Shown here in pieces: positions 51,605 through 61,999 of a stretch of 64,000 bases of DNA. This DNA is from Loxodes magnus (lineage: Eukaryota > Ciliophora > Karyorelictea > Loxodida > Loxodidae). The notes under the pieces are model-generated. The model was not told the origin of the DNA, searched no databases, and saw nothing but the letters and a program-made list of their open reading frames with translations. The translations under genes were made by a program, and so were the position numbers. How positions within the stretch are numbered: position 1 is the first letter of the stretch; each line of letters opens with the position of its first letter. Where the stretch lies: contig CAMPDV010000509.1 of NCBI GenBank assembly GCA_946699065.1, forward strand, positions 181,264-245,263. The letters run 5' to 3'.

Positions 51605-53775
51605 TATTATAGATAACTAGTTAGATTAAATAGTTATTTAAAATAAGATTATATTGTAGATATGCCTAATAAAGACTTTAGCACTCTAAAATTTTAACTT
51701 TATATAACTAAACTAAGAAAGTAATTTTATCTTAAATATCTTTAATTATTATAAGTTTATACTTAAGTAGCACTGATTTATAACTACTTGTATATTTAAT
51801 ATTTTTAGTGTTACTAATAATTGTACTTATCCTCAATTTTAATTATTTATCTTATCTTTAATATTCTTTATAGCTTCCTTTAAAAAAATTTCCAAATAAT
51901 ATCTTTTCATTAGATATAAATAATTATAAGATAGACAGGTTATAATGGTAAGCACCATATCTACAACAGATATCTGGAATTTCCTTTTTGACATCTAGAG
52001 TGTTTTAAGATAGTTAAGATTATGTTTAATCATAAGACTGAAACTAATAATACAGACTTAAAGGATTTTAGCTTTAATCCTCTCAATCATTTAAATATTC
52101 CAACTAGAACAAGATAATTATCTAATGGAAAAGCATTTAATTGTAATTATCTTCAACACTTTACTTAAACTAGTTTTCTAAATACACTTATTTATCTTAA
52201 AGGACGTCCAATTGTACAAGGAGAGATGCTACTATACAAAAAGCTACTACTAGATTTATAGATGCTTATCTTTAATCATTCAAATGCTTATCAGCACTTT
52301 CTAGTCAAATCCTTACTTTGTTCATCCTTTTTAAAGGGTATATAATACGATTCTCTTTTGCTCTAACTAGCTTAAATTTAACTCTTTTGTAATTTATAAA
52401 CAACCTTAAATCTATTTTATCTACCATTCTAGAATATTAAAATAATAGTAAAAGAAGAGAAATCTAGCTTAGTATATTGGAAACTTTGATAAGTATTAAT
52501 AAATATCACCGGATAAGGTATTTAACGAGTCAGGTTTAAAAATAGTCAAATTATCTGAAAAGATACAAAAGTAAAGATTAGCGGGTTTTTCTTTAAAACC
52601 CACTGAAAGAAAAGATATAATCACCATTGTAGAATTTCAATCATTGCTGGCATCTAAATTCTGTATAAAGACCCTTTCTTTGAAAAAAATTTAATTCTGC
52701 CCGCCGTTTGTTATTAATGATTAGTAGACTATTAAATAAAGCTCATTGAAATTGTATTCTCTATTATAACCAACTAGCTAGATTACTATCTGTTTTGATA
52801 TATTATGCTTTATTTAAAGATATGAGTATTAAAAGTGTTAATGCTTGAATTAATTTACTTTATATAGTTAAATTAAGAAAGCAACTTAAACTTAAGAATA
52901 ATTAATTACTGTTAGTTAGTACTTAAATTGAAGTAGTACCTACTTTATAATTACTAGTACCTTTAATACTTCTATAGCTATTTCTACATTAATATTTATC
53001 ATCTTCGTTTACCCTAATTAGTCTCAAAACATTTATTTTATGCTTTAAAATGTTTTTCTAGTTGCATCCTTTCATTAAGTTTAAGTAAATATAAGATAGA
53101 CAAATTTTAATGAGCAAGAGTTTTATCTACAATGAATGTTAGATTTTTTTATTTAGCATCTAGAGTATTTTAATTATTTAGGATTGTCTTTATATTTATA
53201 GGACTAAAGATAATAGTACTGACAAAGTAAGATAAATCATTAAAATCCTCATTCATTTATAATCTTTCAATCAGTAAAATTAAAATCTCTAATGAAGTGT
53301 AAATATAATATCCTTGACTTGTAAAAGAATTTCAAGCTTTAAAAAGAACGAAGCTATTTTACTAATAATCGATTTTTAGTTTTTCAGATATGCATCCGAA
53401 ATCATGCAACTACAAAACTGTTGCTATAGTATAATCCTTGATTGGTATAATTTTTTTGAAAGGGATATAATATCTTTTCTACTAACTAACTAATTTAAAC
53501 TCTTCTTTCATAATAAAATCACTTCTTCCATCTAATTTATCTACCAATCTTTAGCACTCAAAGATTAATAAAAAGTAAATTTAGTTAAGAATATGGAAAA
53601 TTAACGTTTTTAAATCGATTAAATCTTAATGTTGGAGTCAGATTTCATTAACACTTCGTATAAGAGAGAAAAATACAGCTTAAGAGATTAATAAATTGAT
53701 ATATTTGGTCCGAAAATCTAAGAACTAAAAAGAATTAGATTTTGCATAGATATTCATTTTAAGGAGTATCTTTAT
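51605..53775 (+). repeat. Direct duplication, right copy (mate 35005-37510)
   Basis: It matches the left copy in order and orientation. It includes 246 bp (52034-52279) absent from the left copy. The segment is flanked by TTTAATCAT at 52025-52033 and 52271-52279, and the left copy has one TTTAATCAT at 35422-35430. Because the second half of each copy has sequence related to the start of this segment, the longer form looks ancestral and the left copy looks deleted. Confidence 0.8.
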
Positions 53776-54854
53776 AGACTAATGAAGGCGTTGCTGCTTT
53801 AGTAATATGATAACCAAATTCAAAATAGATCTAAAAAGACTAATCATTACATTTATATACACAGAATTGATTAAACTAAACTACTCAAAAAAATTTTATT
53901 TGGCGGTATTTAGTTTTAGATTAATTTGAAAATAGATAAGCTCATAATGACTTTGACTGAAGAATAGTTGAAAGACTAGAAGAGATAAAATGTCAAGCTA
54001 CTGAGAGAATGAACAGTACTTAGGTATAATAGATGAGTTTGTCTAACTAATTATTTAGCTTTGAATATTTAATCTAGAGAGATTTGAATTAAAAATGAAG
54101 AGATAAGCTGGCATTAATATCTTAGGCACTTTAAGGTTTAACCTTCTATTTTGTAGTTTAATCTTCTCATCTTCCTCCTGTTAAACTAAGGGCCTTCTCG
54201 ACTCGTTTTATTTATAATAAATCATTCAAACCATTTTGTGTCTTATTATTTATTGATCTAATAAAATTAATTACTTAAAAACCAAGCTAATATGAAACTA
54301 TCTTTGAATTATCTTTTTACTTATGATAAACAAACTAATGAATGTTAATCATCTCTTTGATGCTACTTACATAAAGCAATTTAGCTTTTTAAAACTAAAT
54401 AATTTACCTCTATTTCAAACTACATTAGCTTATTTCATATAACGACTATGTATAGAAGCGATTTTACTCTATTTTGTCTACTTCTTCAGTCTACCAAACA
54501 TACTTCTACTTAACCATTCATTTTAACCATTTCATATGTATTCCTTGCTTCTTTTAGCTTTGTATATTCACTCATTACTAGATTGCTTTTTATACGTACT
54601 ATTAAGTTAGGAAAGACTTATAAATCAAAATTTATTTTTACATAATGTTCTCTTATTCTCTTAGTAATCAAATGGTGGTTAAGATTCTTGCCTATACATG
54701 TTTTTTCTTAATATCTTTAGAAGAGTTGGTTAGCTTACCATCTTTCACGGTCTCTATTACATCAAATCTTTTATTGTTAGATGTTAAAACCTTAAAAGTT
54801 AGTAATCAGATAACCTTACTGATTGATTCTTTCTTTTTTTAAATAAAAATCTCA
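53776..54854. other. Unassigned 1.1 kb
   Basis: This lies downstream of the minus-strand ORF at 54855-55259. If its tandem TGA were read through, the frame would continue here for several hundred bases without a recognised domain. No other feature was seen. Confidence 0.35.
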
Positions 54855-55259
54855 TCACTTTTGCAGCTAAGTTCTCCTCTTAACTTCGTTTGAGAAATTA
54901 ACAAACTCTCTCTCAATCTTTAGTTCGGTAATTTCTTGATACTTCTCAAGTGTGATAATATCAACTGCTGCTCTCTTTATTTCTTGATTCTACTTTGTGA
55001 AGCATAAAGTTTAAACTGAAATTTTAATTACTTTGCTAGCTTTTAAATTTCTTCCATCCCAAAAAATTCCATAAATCCCCTTCTAAGCCTCTATTTCTAG
55101 AGAGTCTCTATTCCTTCTAAGAACATCAATGCTCACACTAAAGAATATCCAAGATTGAAAATAATGAAAATACTCCCTTAAAGCAGCTGGATATCCTTTC
55201 TCATGGTTTTGTTTAATGAAGGGATATTTTAGATATTTACCTTTTAATATCCTGAACAT
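54855..55259 (-). CDS. Small conserved ORF, 134 aa, tandem TGA stop, unrecognised
   Basis: It starts MFRILKGKYLKYPF and ends in two successive TGA codons (54855-54857, 54852-54854). The first 45 codons are almost identical to the ORF at 58577-59470. The middle differs by an insertion, and the C-terminal LKIERE motif is shared again. It is helical and charged in its C-terminal third. It is divergent to the TRIM-kelch gene at 56021, separated by about 760 bp. The evidence is the duplicate, plus a doubled stop that would be sensible where TGA is ambiguous. Function is unknown. Confidence 0.4.
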
Positions 55260-55550
55260 AAAAGGAGCTAACTAAGAGTAAGTAAAAAGAAGCTTATTTT
55301 AGAGTATGAAGAAGAAGTTGAAAGATCTAGGAGTAACTGTAGGGAAGACTGAGTCTATGCGAAGGTTAATAGAAAGGTTAGGACTTGAAGAAAGATAGAA
55401 AGAAGGTTTAAAATTTAATATCAAGATTTACTTTTGAGTAGTTTAAGGAAGATATAAACAGATAAGAGTAACGAGGTTTGTTACGTGTGCGATTTTAGAA
55501 ACATCTAGTAATATCTTGAAATGAAGAAAGGTGTTCCATTAATTGATGAT
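55129..55550. repeat. ~420-bp block about 98% identical to 59335-59765
   Basis: Only about eight substitutions were counted across 420 bp, while the flanking duplicated sequences are far more diverged. The block covers the start of the small minus-strand ORF and its upstream side towards the plus-strand TRIM-kelch genes. A plus-strand frame beginning MKKKLKDLGVTVGKTE (55306; 59517) is shared. Most substitutions in it would change amino acids, so coding constraint does not explain the identity. Gene conversion or a conserved regulatory block is more likely. Confidence 0.7.
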
Positions 55551-56020
55551 TCTGCTATTCACTCTGTTGGATTTAATAAGCATAAGGCTAGATGATGCGA
55601 AGCAAGATCTGTAATTAAGTCTGCAAAATCTGGGTGTGTTACGATTCTAAAGATACACAAAGTAGAGATTCAACTTGTTAACATATATAAAAGTAAAAGT
55701 CTTAAAAAAGAGATTCCTAAAAGCAATATGGACCACAATTATATATCTAGAAGCCTTCTAAAGCATGAATAGAGCGTAAATATCTAATAGTAAGATAAAG
55801 AGGTTTTAAAAACTATAAGCAACAAGTCTAATAATAATTAAATAATAGTAAATGAAATTAACTCAACATATAGCAAGAGAAGCATTATAAGCTTCTAGAT
55901 TTTAATATTAAAAAGACCTAAAAATCAAATAAAGATCATTAAGCTATCCTAGCTTTATTAACTATATTAGACTATAAGTAAATTTTATTTAAATAGAAGC
56001 AAAGTTTTGTTCTTTAAAAA

Positions 56021-58369
56021 ATGTAAGAATCTTCATGTAAAAGATGTAAGGAAAGTTTTGATAATAATGAAAGGAAACCAAGAATACTAGAATGTGAATG
56101 TATTGCTTGCTAAAAGTGCTTGTAGTCTACACTAAACAAAATAAAGATTCTGTATTGCTCAATTCACGATAAAGTAACTATAAAATAAATCGAAGAGCTT
56201 GAGGTCTTTAGTTTCAACATACAAGCAACGACTTAGAAAATGCAAGAAACGCAAGGGAATGAAGAAGAATATGCGGCTTAATTTAGCAAGAAACAAAAAT
56301 GCGAAAGCCATAATCTTGTATGTATATTTATTTGCACATAGGATAAAAAATTTCTGTGCTAATTTTGTATTGCGAAAGACCATAATAGGGATCATTAAAT
56401 ACTAACAATAGAAGAGTATTTAAAATCCATGTAGGAAGAAATAAAATAGTTGCTAGTAGAATTATAAGGATAAATGATGTAGCTGCATCTTAAATGAACT
56501 AATTTCAGTAAGACTTAAAATTAACTTAACATAGAGATGCTTAACTTAAGAAATATGATCATACAGTCTTAAAAAGATATCATGTAAAACATAGTTAAGA
56601 TCATATAAAGCAATTTGAACAAAAGTTTGACTAAAAAGTTTAGCACTTAATAAGCAAATTTGACAAAAATAGTATAGCTAATAGATATAGAAAAGTAGTT
56701 CAATGAAGTAAGTAGATTAGAAGAGGAGACTATAGAAAAATGTGAGTACAAGAAGTAAAAATTATCGGATTTTTAGCAGTAATTCAAAAGTCTGGATCAT
56801 TTGAAGTAAGAAATAGACAAAGACAATTTTAAAGAAAATTTATCAGATTTTCTACTTTCAGAGCTATACGAAAGCGAAGTTTTTAAGAATCAGGCTGAGA
56901 GAGCGGTGAGATAGAAGAAAGAATTAGGTGAGTTGAATTAAAATTTTGATTATTAGATAAATGAGCTGAATGATAAGAATCGAGATTTATAAAAACAGTT
57001 GGAGGATAGTTAGTAAGAAATAGCTTTAAAGGAGTAATAGAACCAAGACTAAAAGAAAATAATCGAAAAGATCAGTTAAGAGCTGAAAAACCTGTAGACC
57101 TCAAATCAAAATTAAGTTGACAAGTTAACTGAAATGACTCGAAATTTGCAAAAAAATGAGGAAGAAAGTAAGAATAAAATTAACTTGTAGGAGCAAGAGA
57201 AAAAGGATTTATACTTAAAAAATGAATAACTTAATTAAGAAATAAATAGCTTGTAGATATAGAACTAAAACCAAAATAACTAAATATAAAGTATTTAGAG
57301 ACAAAACGCAGAATATTAGTAGTCTGTTTTAGAAAAAGTATAATAAATAGCTTTGTAAGAATAAAAAAACTAGAACTTAATAGAGTAGGTGAGCATACTG
57401 AGCTAGCTCAAAGAGAAGAAAGATTAAACTCAATAATAACTTTAGTGAATAAAAAATTTCTTGCAAATAGATTTTTGGAATGAAGAATTGAAAAATGGCA
57501 TAAATTTTGGAAATATATAAGCAAGGTATGATAGTAATAGATTTTAGCCTCTTAGTAACTATCAAAGAATAAAATGAAATTCAAATGTTTTATAAATAAT
57601 AAATATCACAGCTACTCCATTGACTAAGATATCGGTCAGCATTCCTAATTTATAATCTATAGTCACTAATAAAACATCTGTTTGCTAAATTAAAGAAGAT
57701 CAGCTAATCATGATAGGAGGACTTAACTAGAGTCACTAGTAAAGCTCCATCTTAAAAATATAAGACAACTAAATAAATAGCAAGTCAAACTTGATAGTTC
57801 CTAGATGAGAAATCTCTTTGACCTTTAATAATAAATCCCTTATTTATAGTATAGGAGGATATGATTTATAAGGTAATTATACTAATAATTGTGAGACTTA
57901 TGATATAAATAAAAATAAGAGCAACGAAATAGCTTAGCATCTGCATAAAAATGTGTGACATGGAACTTGCTATGCATATGAAATAATTTTTACATTTGGA
58001 GGATATTCTGGTCGTAGTAGTGATTTAGTATGTTTTTACGATGCGATTATGAATAAGTGATAGTAGTTTCAATCGATAAAACTACCCAAAAAGACTTATT
58101 ATACTTCAGCATTATATGTATAAGAAATGGAATAAATGTACATATTTGATAACAGTAATTACTTAGGATAAACTTTAACATTCGATTGGAAAAAAATAAC
58201 AGAGGATGGATGTGGATATCCTGTCTTTAATAAATCATTTTGGTATAATGGAATATATCAATCTGATAAGATTTGAATGTACAGTCCAGATCCAAAGGAA
58301 GAAGATTCATTATATCATTATGATGTTAAATGCTAGCAAAATAGAACATGGTAGAAATGTAAAGTATGA
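56021..58369 (+). CDS. TRIM-like RING/B-box/coiled-coil/kelch protein, 782 aa, intact
   Basis: I translated all 783 codons from ATG 56021 to TGA 58367-58369 without a break. RING ligands are C6, C9, C25, C27, C30, C33, C46 and H49. B-box 2 ligands are C94, H97, C105, D108, C113, C116, H121 and H125. The coiled coil of about 400 residues is longer than in the 728-aa twins, which accounts for the extra length. Kelch blades follow (MIGGL, SIGGY, FTFGGY, FWYNGIY). This copy writes Trp as TGG in FDWKKI and FWYN, where sister copies have TGA, which is direct evidence for the reassignment. It is probably a ubiquitin ligase with a propeller substrate domain. It is the first of two tandem units; the second begins at about 58500. 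Confidence 0.9.
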
Positions 58370-58573
58370 GTAACTAGAAAAGATCCACTTTTCAATATTA
58401 TTTAGATTAAAAACTATTTAAAGATATTTGTTTAAGTTAAAAAAGGTTTAAAAAATGATTAGCTTAATAACTATATAAAGTTAGATACCTAATAGAAATG
58501 AGAGTATCTATTTTTCGATTGTTTTAAATTCTTCTATCTCTCAATCTTTAGTGTATCATTTATTAACATTTAT
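58370..58573. other. 3' flank between converging reading frames
   Basis: Short AT-rich spacer between the TRIM-kelch gene and the tandem TGA of the minus-strand ORF. Nothing was recognised. Confidence 0.4.
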
Positions 58574-58576
58574 TCA

Positions 58577-59470
58577 TCAAAGTTAGGTCACTTAATAGCA
58601 ATATTAAATGTAGAAACTCCTTGATATAGAGTTACTCAATTTGGTTGCTAGTACTAATTATTTGAAGATGCTCTATTCTATTACTGCTTTAATGTACTCA
58701 AATTATGTTATCATATTAGCATCAATATTATCCTTTCTATTCAAATCTTTCTGATTACTTCTTTGATATTTAAAATTACCTGCTATATTACCATGTTTTG
58801 ACTGACTTAAATATATAATTTCCTAATCAAAAGCAAAGCCTCTTTCTAATTCGTTCTCTTTTTTATTATGTCAATTAATAAAAAATTTGATTTTAGTACC
58901 TTATTGAACAAATCTGACCTTTTTACTTATAAAAAGATCAAGAAGTAGAATGCATGTCCATCCATTTATTTACTAGCAAATACTATAACTGATACTAGAT
59001 TGATGCTTTTTTCAAGTTCTGTATTCAGATAATCTAACTACTTGTTTTTTCTTTTTAAGTTATAATCTCATCACAAAATGCAGCTAAGTCTTCTTCCTAC
59101 CTTCTTTTTCTAAATTGACTAACTCTCTCTCAATCTTTAGTTTGGTTACAACAACTACTGTTCTCCTTATTTTTCGATCCTGCTTTAGTAAAGTAAATTA
59201 ATTTTTCTTGACTTATCAAATATTTTGGAAGCTTATAGCTTTCTCCTCTCTATTTATCCCTTTACTAAGCCTCTATTTCTAGAGAGTCTCTATTCCTACA
59301 TTTTACCCTATGTAGTGATTCTTAGTGTTGAGAACATCAATGCTCACTCTAATGAATATCCAAGATTGAAAATAATGAAAATACTCCCTTAAAGCAGCTG
59401 GATATCCTTTCTCATGGTTTTGTTTAATGAAGGGATATTTTAGATATTTACCTTTTAATATCCTGAACAT
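58577..59470 (-). CDS. Paralogue of the small conserved ORF, ~297 aa, tandem TGA
   Basis: The start ATG (59468-59470) and the first 40 or so codons match the ORF at 54855-55259. It then differs by an inserted stretch of about 30 bp and, near the place where the other copy stops, by one extra base. The reading frame therefore continues to another double TGA (58577-58579 and 58574-58576). The longer C-terminus reads well as protein (e.g. GFAFDQEIIYLSQ) but has no recognised domain. The inserted stretch has GT...AG-like ends and could be a short intron. The function is unknown and the exact extent uncertain. Confidence 0.35.
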
Positions 59471-59765
59471 AAAAGTAGCTAACTAAGAGTAAGTAAAAAG
59501 AAGCTTATTTTAGAGTATGAAGAAGAAGTTGAAAGATCTAGGAGTAACTGTAGGGAAGACTGAGTCTATGGGAAGGTTAATAGAAAGGTTAGGACTTGAA
59601 GAAAGATAGAAAGAAGGTTTAAAATTTAATATCAAGATTTACTTTTGAGGAGTTTAAGGAAGATATAAACAGATAAGAGTAACGAGGTTTGTTACGTGTG
59701 CAATTTTAGAAGCATCTAGTAATATCTTGAAGGGAAGAAAGGTGTTGCATTAATTGATGATTCTG
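59335..59765. repeat. Second copy of the ~420-bp near-identical block
   Basis: This is the mate of 55129-55550. It lies upstream of the truncated TRIM-like copy at 60240, just as the first block lies upstream of the intact copy at 56021. The tandem duplication thus includes the 5' region of the gene. Confidence 0.7.
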
Positions 59766-60239
59766 CTATTATGTTCTTTTAGATGTGTCAATGTTAGTCT
59801 AGATGAAGCTAGGTTTATAGTTTGATCTGGAAAATCAGACTGTAATAAAAAAACTGAACAATGTAATGTAGAGAGTTCAACTAGCATATATACATATAAC
59901 TGAAAGAATTATATTAAGAGATACTAAAAGCAATATGGAACACAATTAGATATCTAGAAACCTTCAGAAACAGCTTAGAATGTATATAGAACAAAGTAAA
60001 GTGCTACAGTAAAAATAGGGAGGTTTTTAAATTATAATAAAGAAGTCTAATAGAATTTAAATAATAGTAAATAGGAAAAGCTCAACATAAAGTAAGAGTA
60101 AACATTATATGATACTAGTTGTTAAGTATATTTATGGCTTTTAAAGCAAATAAGAATCTTAAATGCTTCTAATTAAATTCAACTAAATTATCTATAAGTA
60201 AATAGATTTAATCAGGGGCGAAGCTTGCTTTATTTAAAA
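59766..60239. other. 5' flank of the truncated TRIM-like copy
   Basis: It is diverged from the matching stretch 55551-56020 upstream of the intact copy, with patches still alignable (e.g. AGCAATATGGA). It ends in TTTATTTAAAA directly before the ATG, a context seen before other family starts. No separate gene is supported. Confidence 0.4.
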
Positions 60240-61560
60240 ATGTCAGTAGCTTAATGTGTAAGATGCAAGGAAAATTACGATGAAAATGAAAGGAAACCAA
60301 GAATACTAGAATGCGAATGCATAGCTTGCAGTCTACACTAGATTAATAAAGATTCTGTACTGCTCAATTCACGATAAAGTAACTACAAAATAAGTCGAAG
60401 AGCTTGATGTTTTTAACATGAAACAACAAACGAGGAAGAATCTCCAAATTAATGCAAAGGCCATAAACTACCATTTGAAGCTTTTTGCTAATAGGATAAC
60501 TAAATAATATGTAGCAAATGTGTAATAACTAGTCATAAAAATAATTAAACACTTTCTATAGAAGAAAAACTAAAACCACTGTAGACCGAAATAAAATTGC
60601 AGTTAATATCATTATAGGAAAAAATGAAACTGGATACAAAGAGAACAAATTATAACTAAACTTTAAATTAACTTAACGAATAAATGTTTTAACTAAGGAG
60701 TTAGATAATACAGTCATAAGAAGATATCTTTGAAACTTTAGTTAAAATCACCAAAAGTAGATTAATCAGCAGCTAATCTTAAAACTTAGATTCATAGAAT
60801 TAAGTTAAATTGAAAAAGCTATAAGTTATAGATCTATAAAAAAGTACAATGAAGTGAGTAGATTAGAAGAGGATACTATAGAAAAAAGTGAGGCTAAAAA
60901 ATAAAAATTAGTAGAAATAAAACAGTTATTTAATAACCAAGATTTTAAAGATCCAGATTTCTAAGTATAAAATTTACCTTAAAATCCAAAAGATTTAATA
61001 CTTTAAGAACTATATGAAAGCGAATTTTTTTAAGAAATAAAGTGATAATTTAATGAGCTAAAGGAGAATGCAAGAAGAGTAGTAAGAATAGTTAAATAAA
61101 ATGATCTAAGAGCTGAATGATAAGGATAAAGATTTGCAAAAGCAGCTAGAAGAAAGATAGAAAGGAAATGATTATAAGGAGTAAGAGAATATTAGTTTAA
61201 AATTGAAAAATGAATAATTTATTTAGGAAGTAAAGAACTTGAAGTAAACTAGTTAAGATTAAAATAAATTGATTGAGGATTAAAATGAAAAGATTCAAAA
61301 ATTACAAAAGCAATTAGAAAGCTAGAAATGAAATGATTATAAGGAGTAAGAGAAGAAGAGTTTAAGCAAAAAAATTTAGTAGCTAAATAAAGAAATAAAT
61401 GACTTGTAGACGTAGAATTAAAGCCAAGATAAGTAAATTAAAAGTCCTAAAAAATAAAGCGATTAATAATAGTAGGAAGCAAAGGAAAAGGAGAAATGGA
61501 TAGCTTCGTTATAATAAAAAAATAATTACTTAGAAAATAATATCGAGAAATAACTCCAAG
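60240..61560 (+). pseudogene. TRIM-like copy without kelch domain, RING damaged
   Basis: It begins MSVAQCVRCKENYDENE like the intact copies. It lacks a net 14 bp in the RING (after CECIAC), removing one zinc-binding Cys and shifting the frame. The B-box can still be read (CKGH, C, CSKCVITSHKNNQ), but its last His is replaced by Gln. The coiled coil continues to about 61560, where similarity ends abruptly before any kelch repeat. From there the minus-strand side of a converging copy begins. It is a decayed second unit of the tandem duplication 54.8-61.5 kb. Confidence 0.75.
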
Positions 61561-61999
61561 AAGGGAGTGTCATTTTTTGTTGTCAGTATTCTTACTCAAA
61601 ATAAGGAATTTCTTGGATGTTTTCTATAGATATGTTCCTTAATTACACCAAAAGTATCTCTTTGCTTTTTATTTTATTTTGCTAATCTGATTCTTTATTC
61701 CTCTATTAGTATAATTTTCTTTACTTTGGTCATTTCCAACAATTTAAAATTGCAATTTTTGCTAATTCTCTGCAATTTCATTTGCTTTGCTAGATAATTC
61801 TTTTTGTCCCTGCTGTTATTTCTAGAATTAAATATTTTAGCCCTATGATTCCAGAAGATGTTTTAGTCTCTCTTTCCAGAGACATGAGTCTTGATCATTT
61901 TCTGCCTGTTTGCTTTGCTTTCAGTTTATCTCTTATTACTCTTCTTCAATCTTCTAACTTCTTTCTGAAGGCTTAGCGGCACTTTAACTAACAGTTAGT
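61561..61999. other. Junction between two converging truncated copies
   Basis: It lies between the coiled-coil end of the plus-strand copy and the truncated kelch of the minus-strand copy. Neither strand shows a family motif. Some coiled-coil-like reading is possible on the minus strand. Confidence 0.4.

Noticed and set aside
56159-56405. Overlapping standard-code ORFs on both strands
   Set aside because: They are shadows of the RING/B-box part of the gene at 56021-58369 in other frames.
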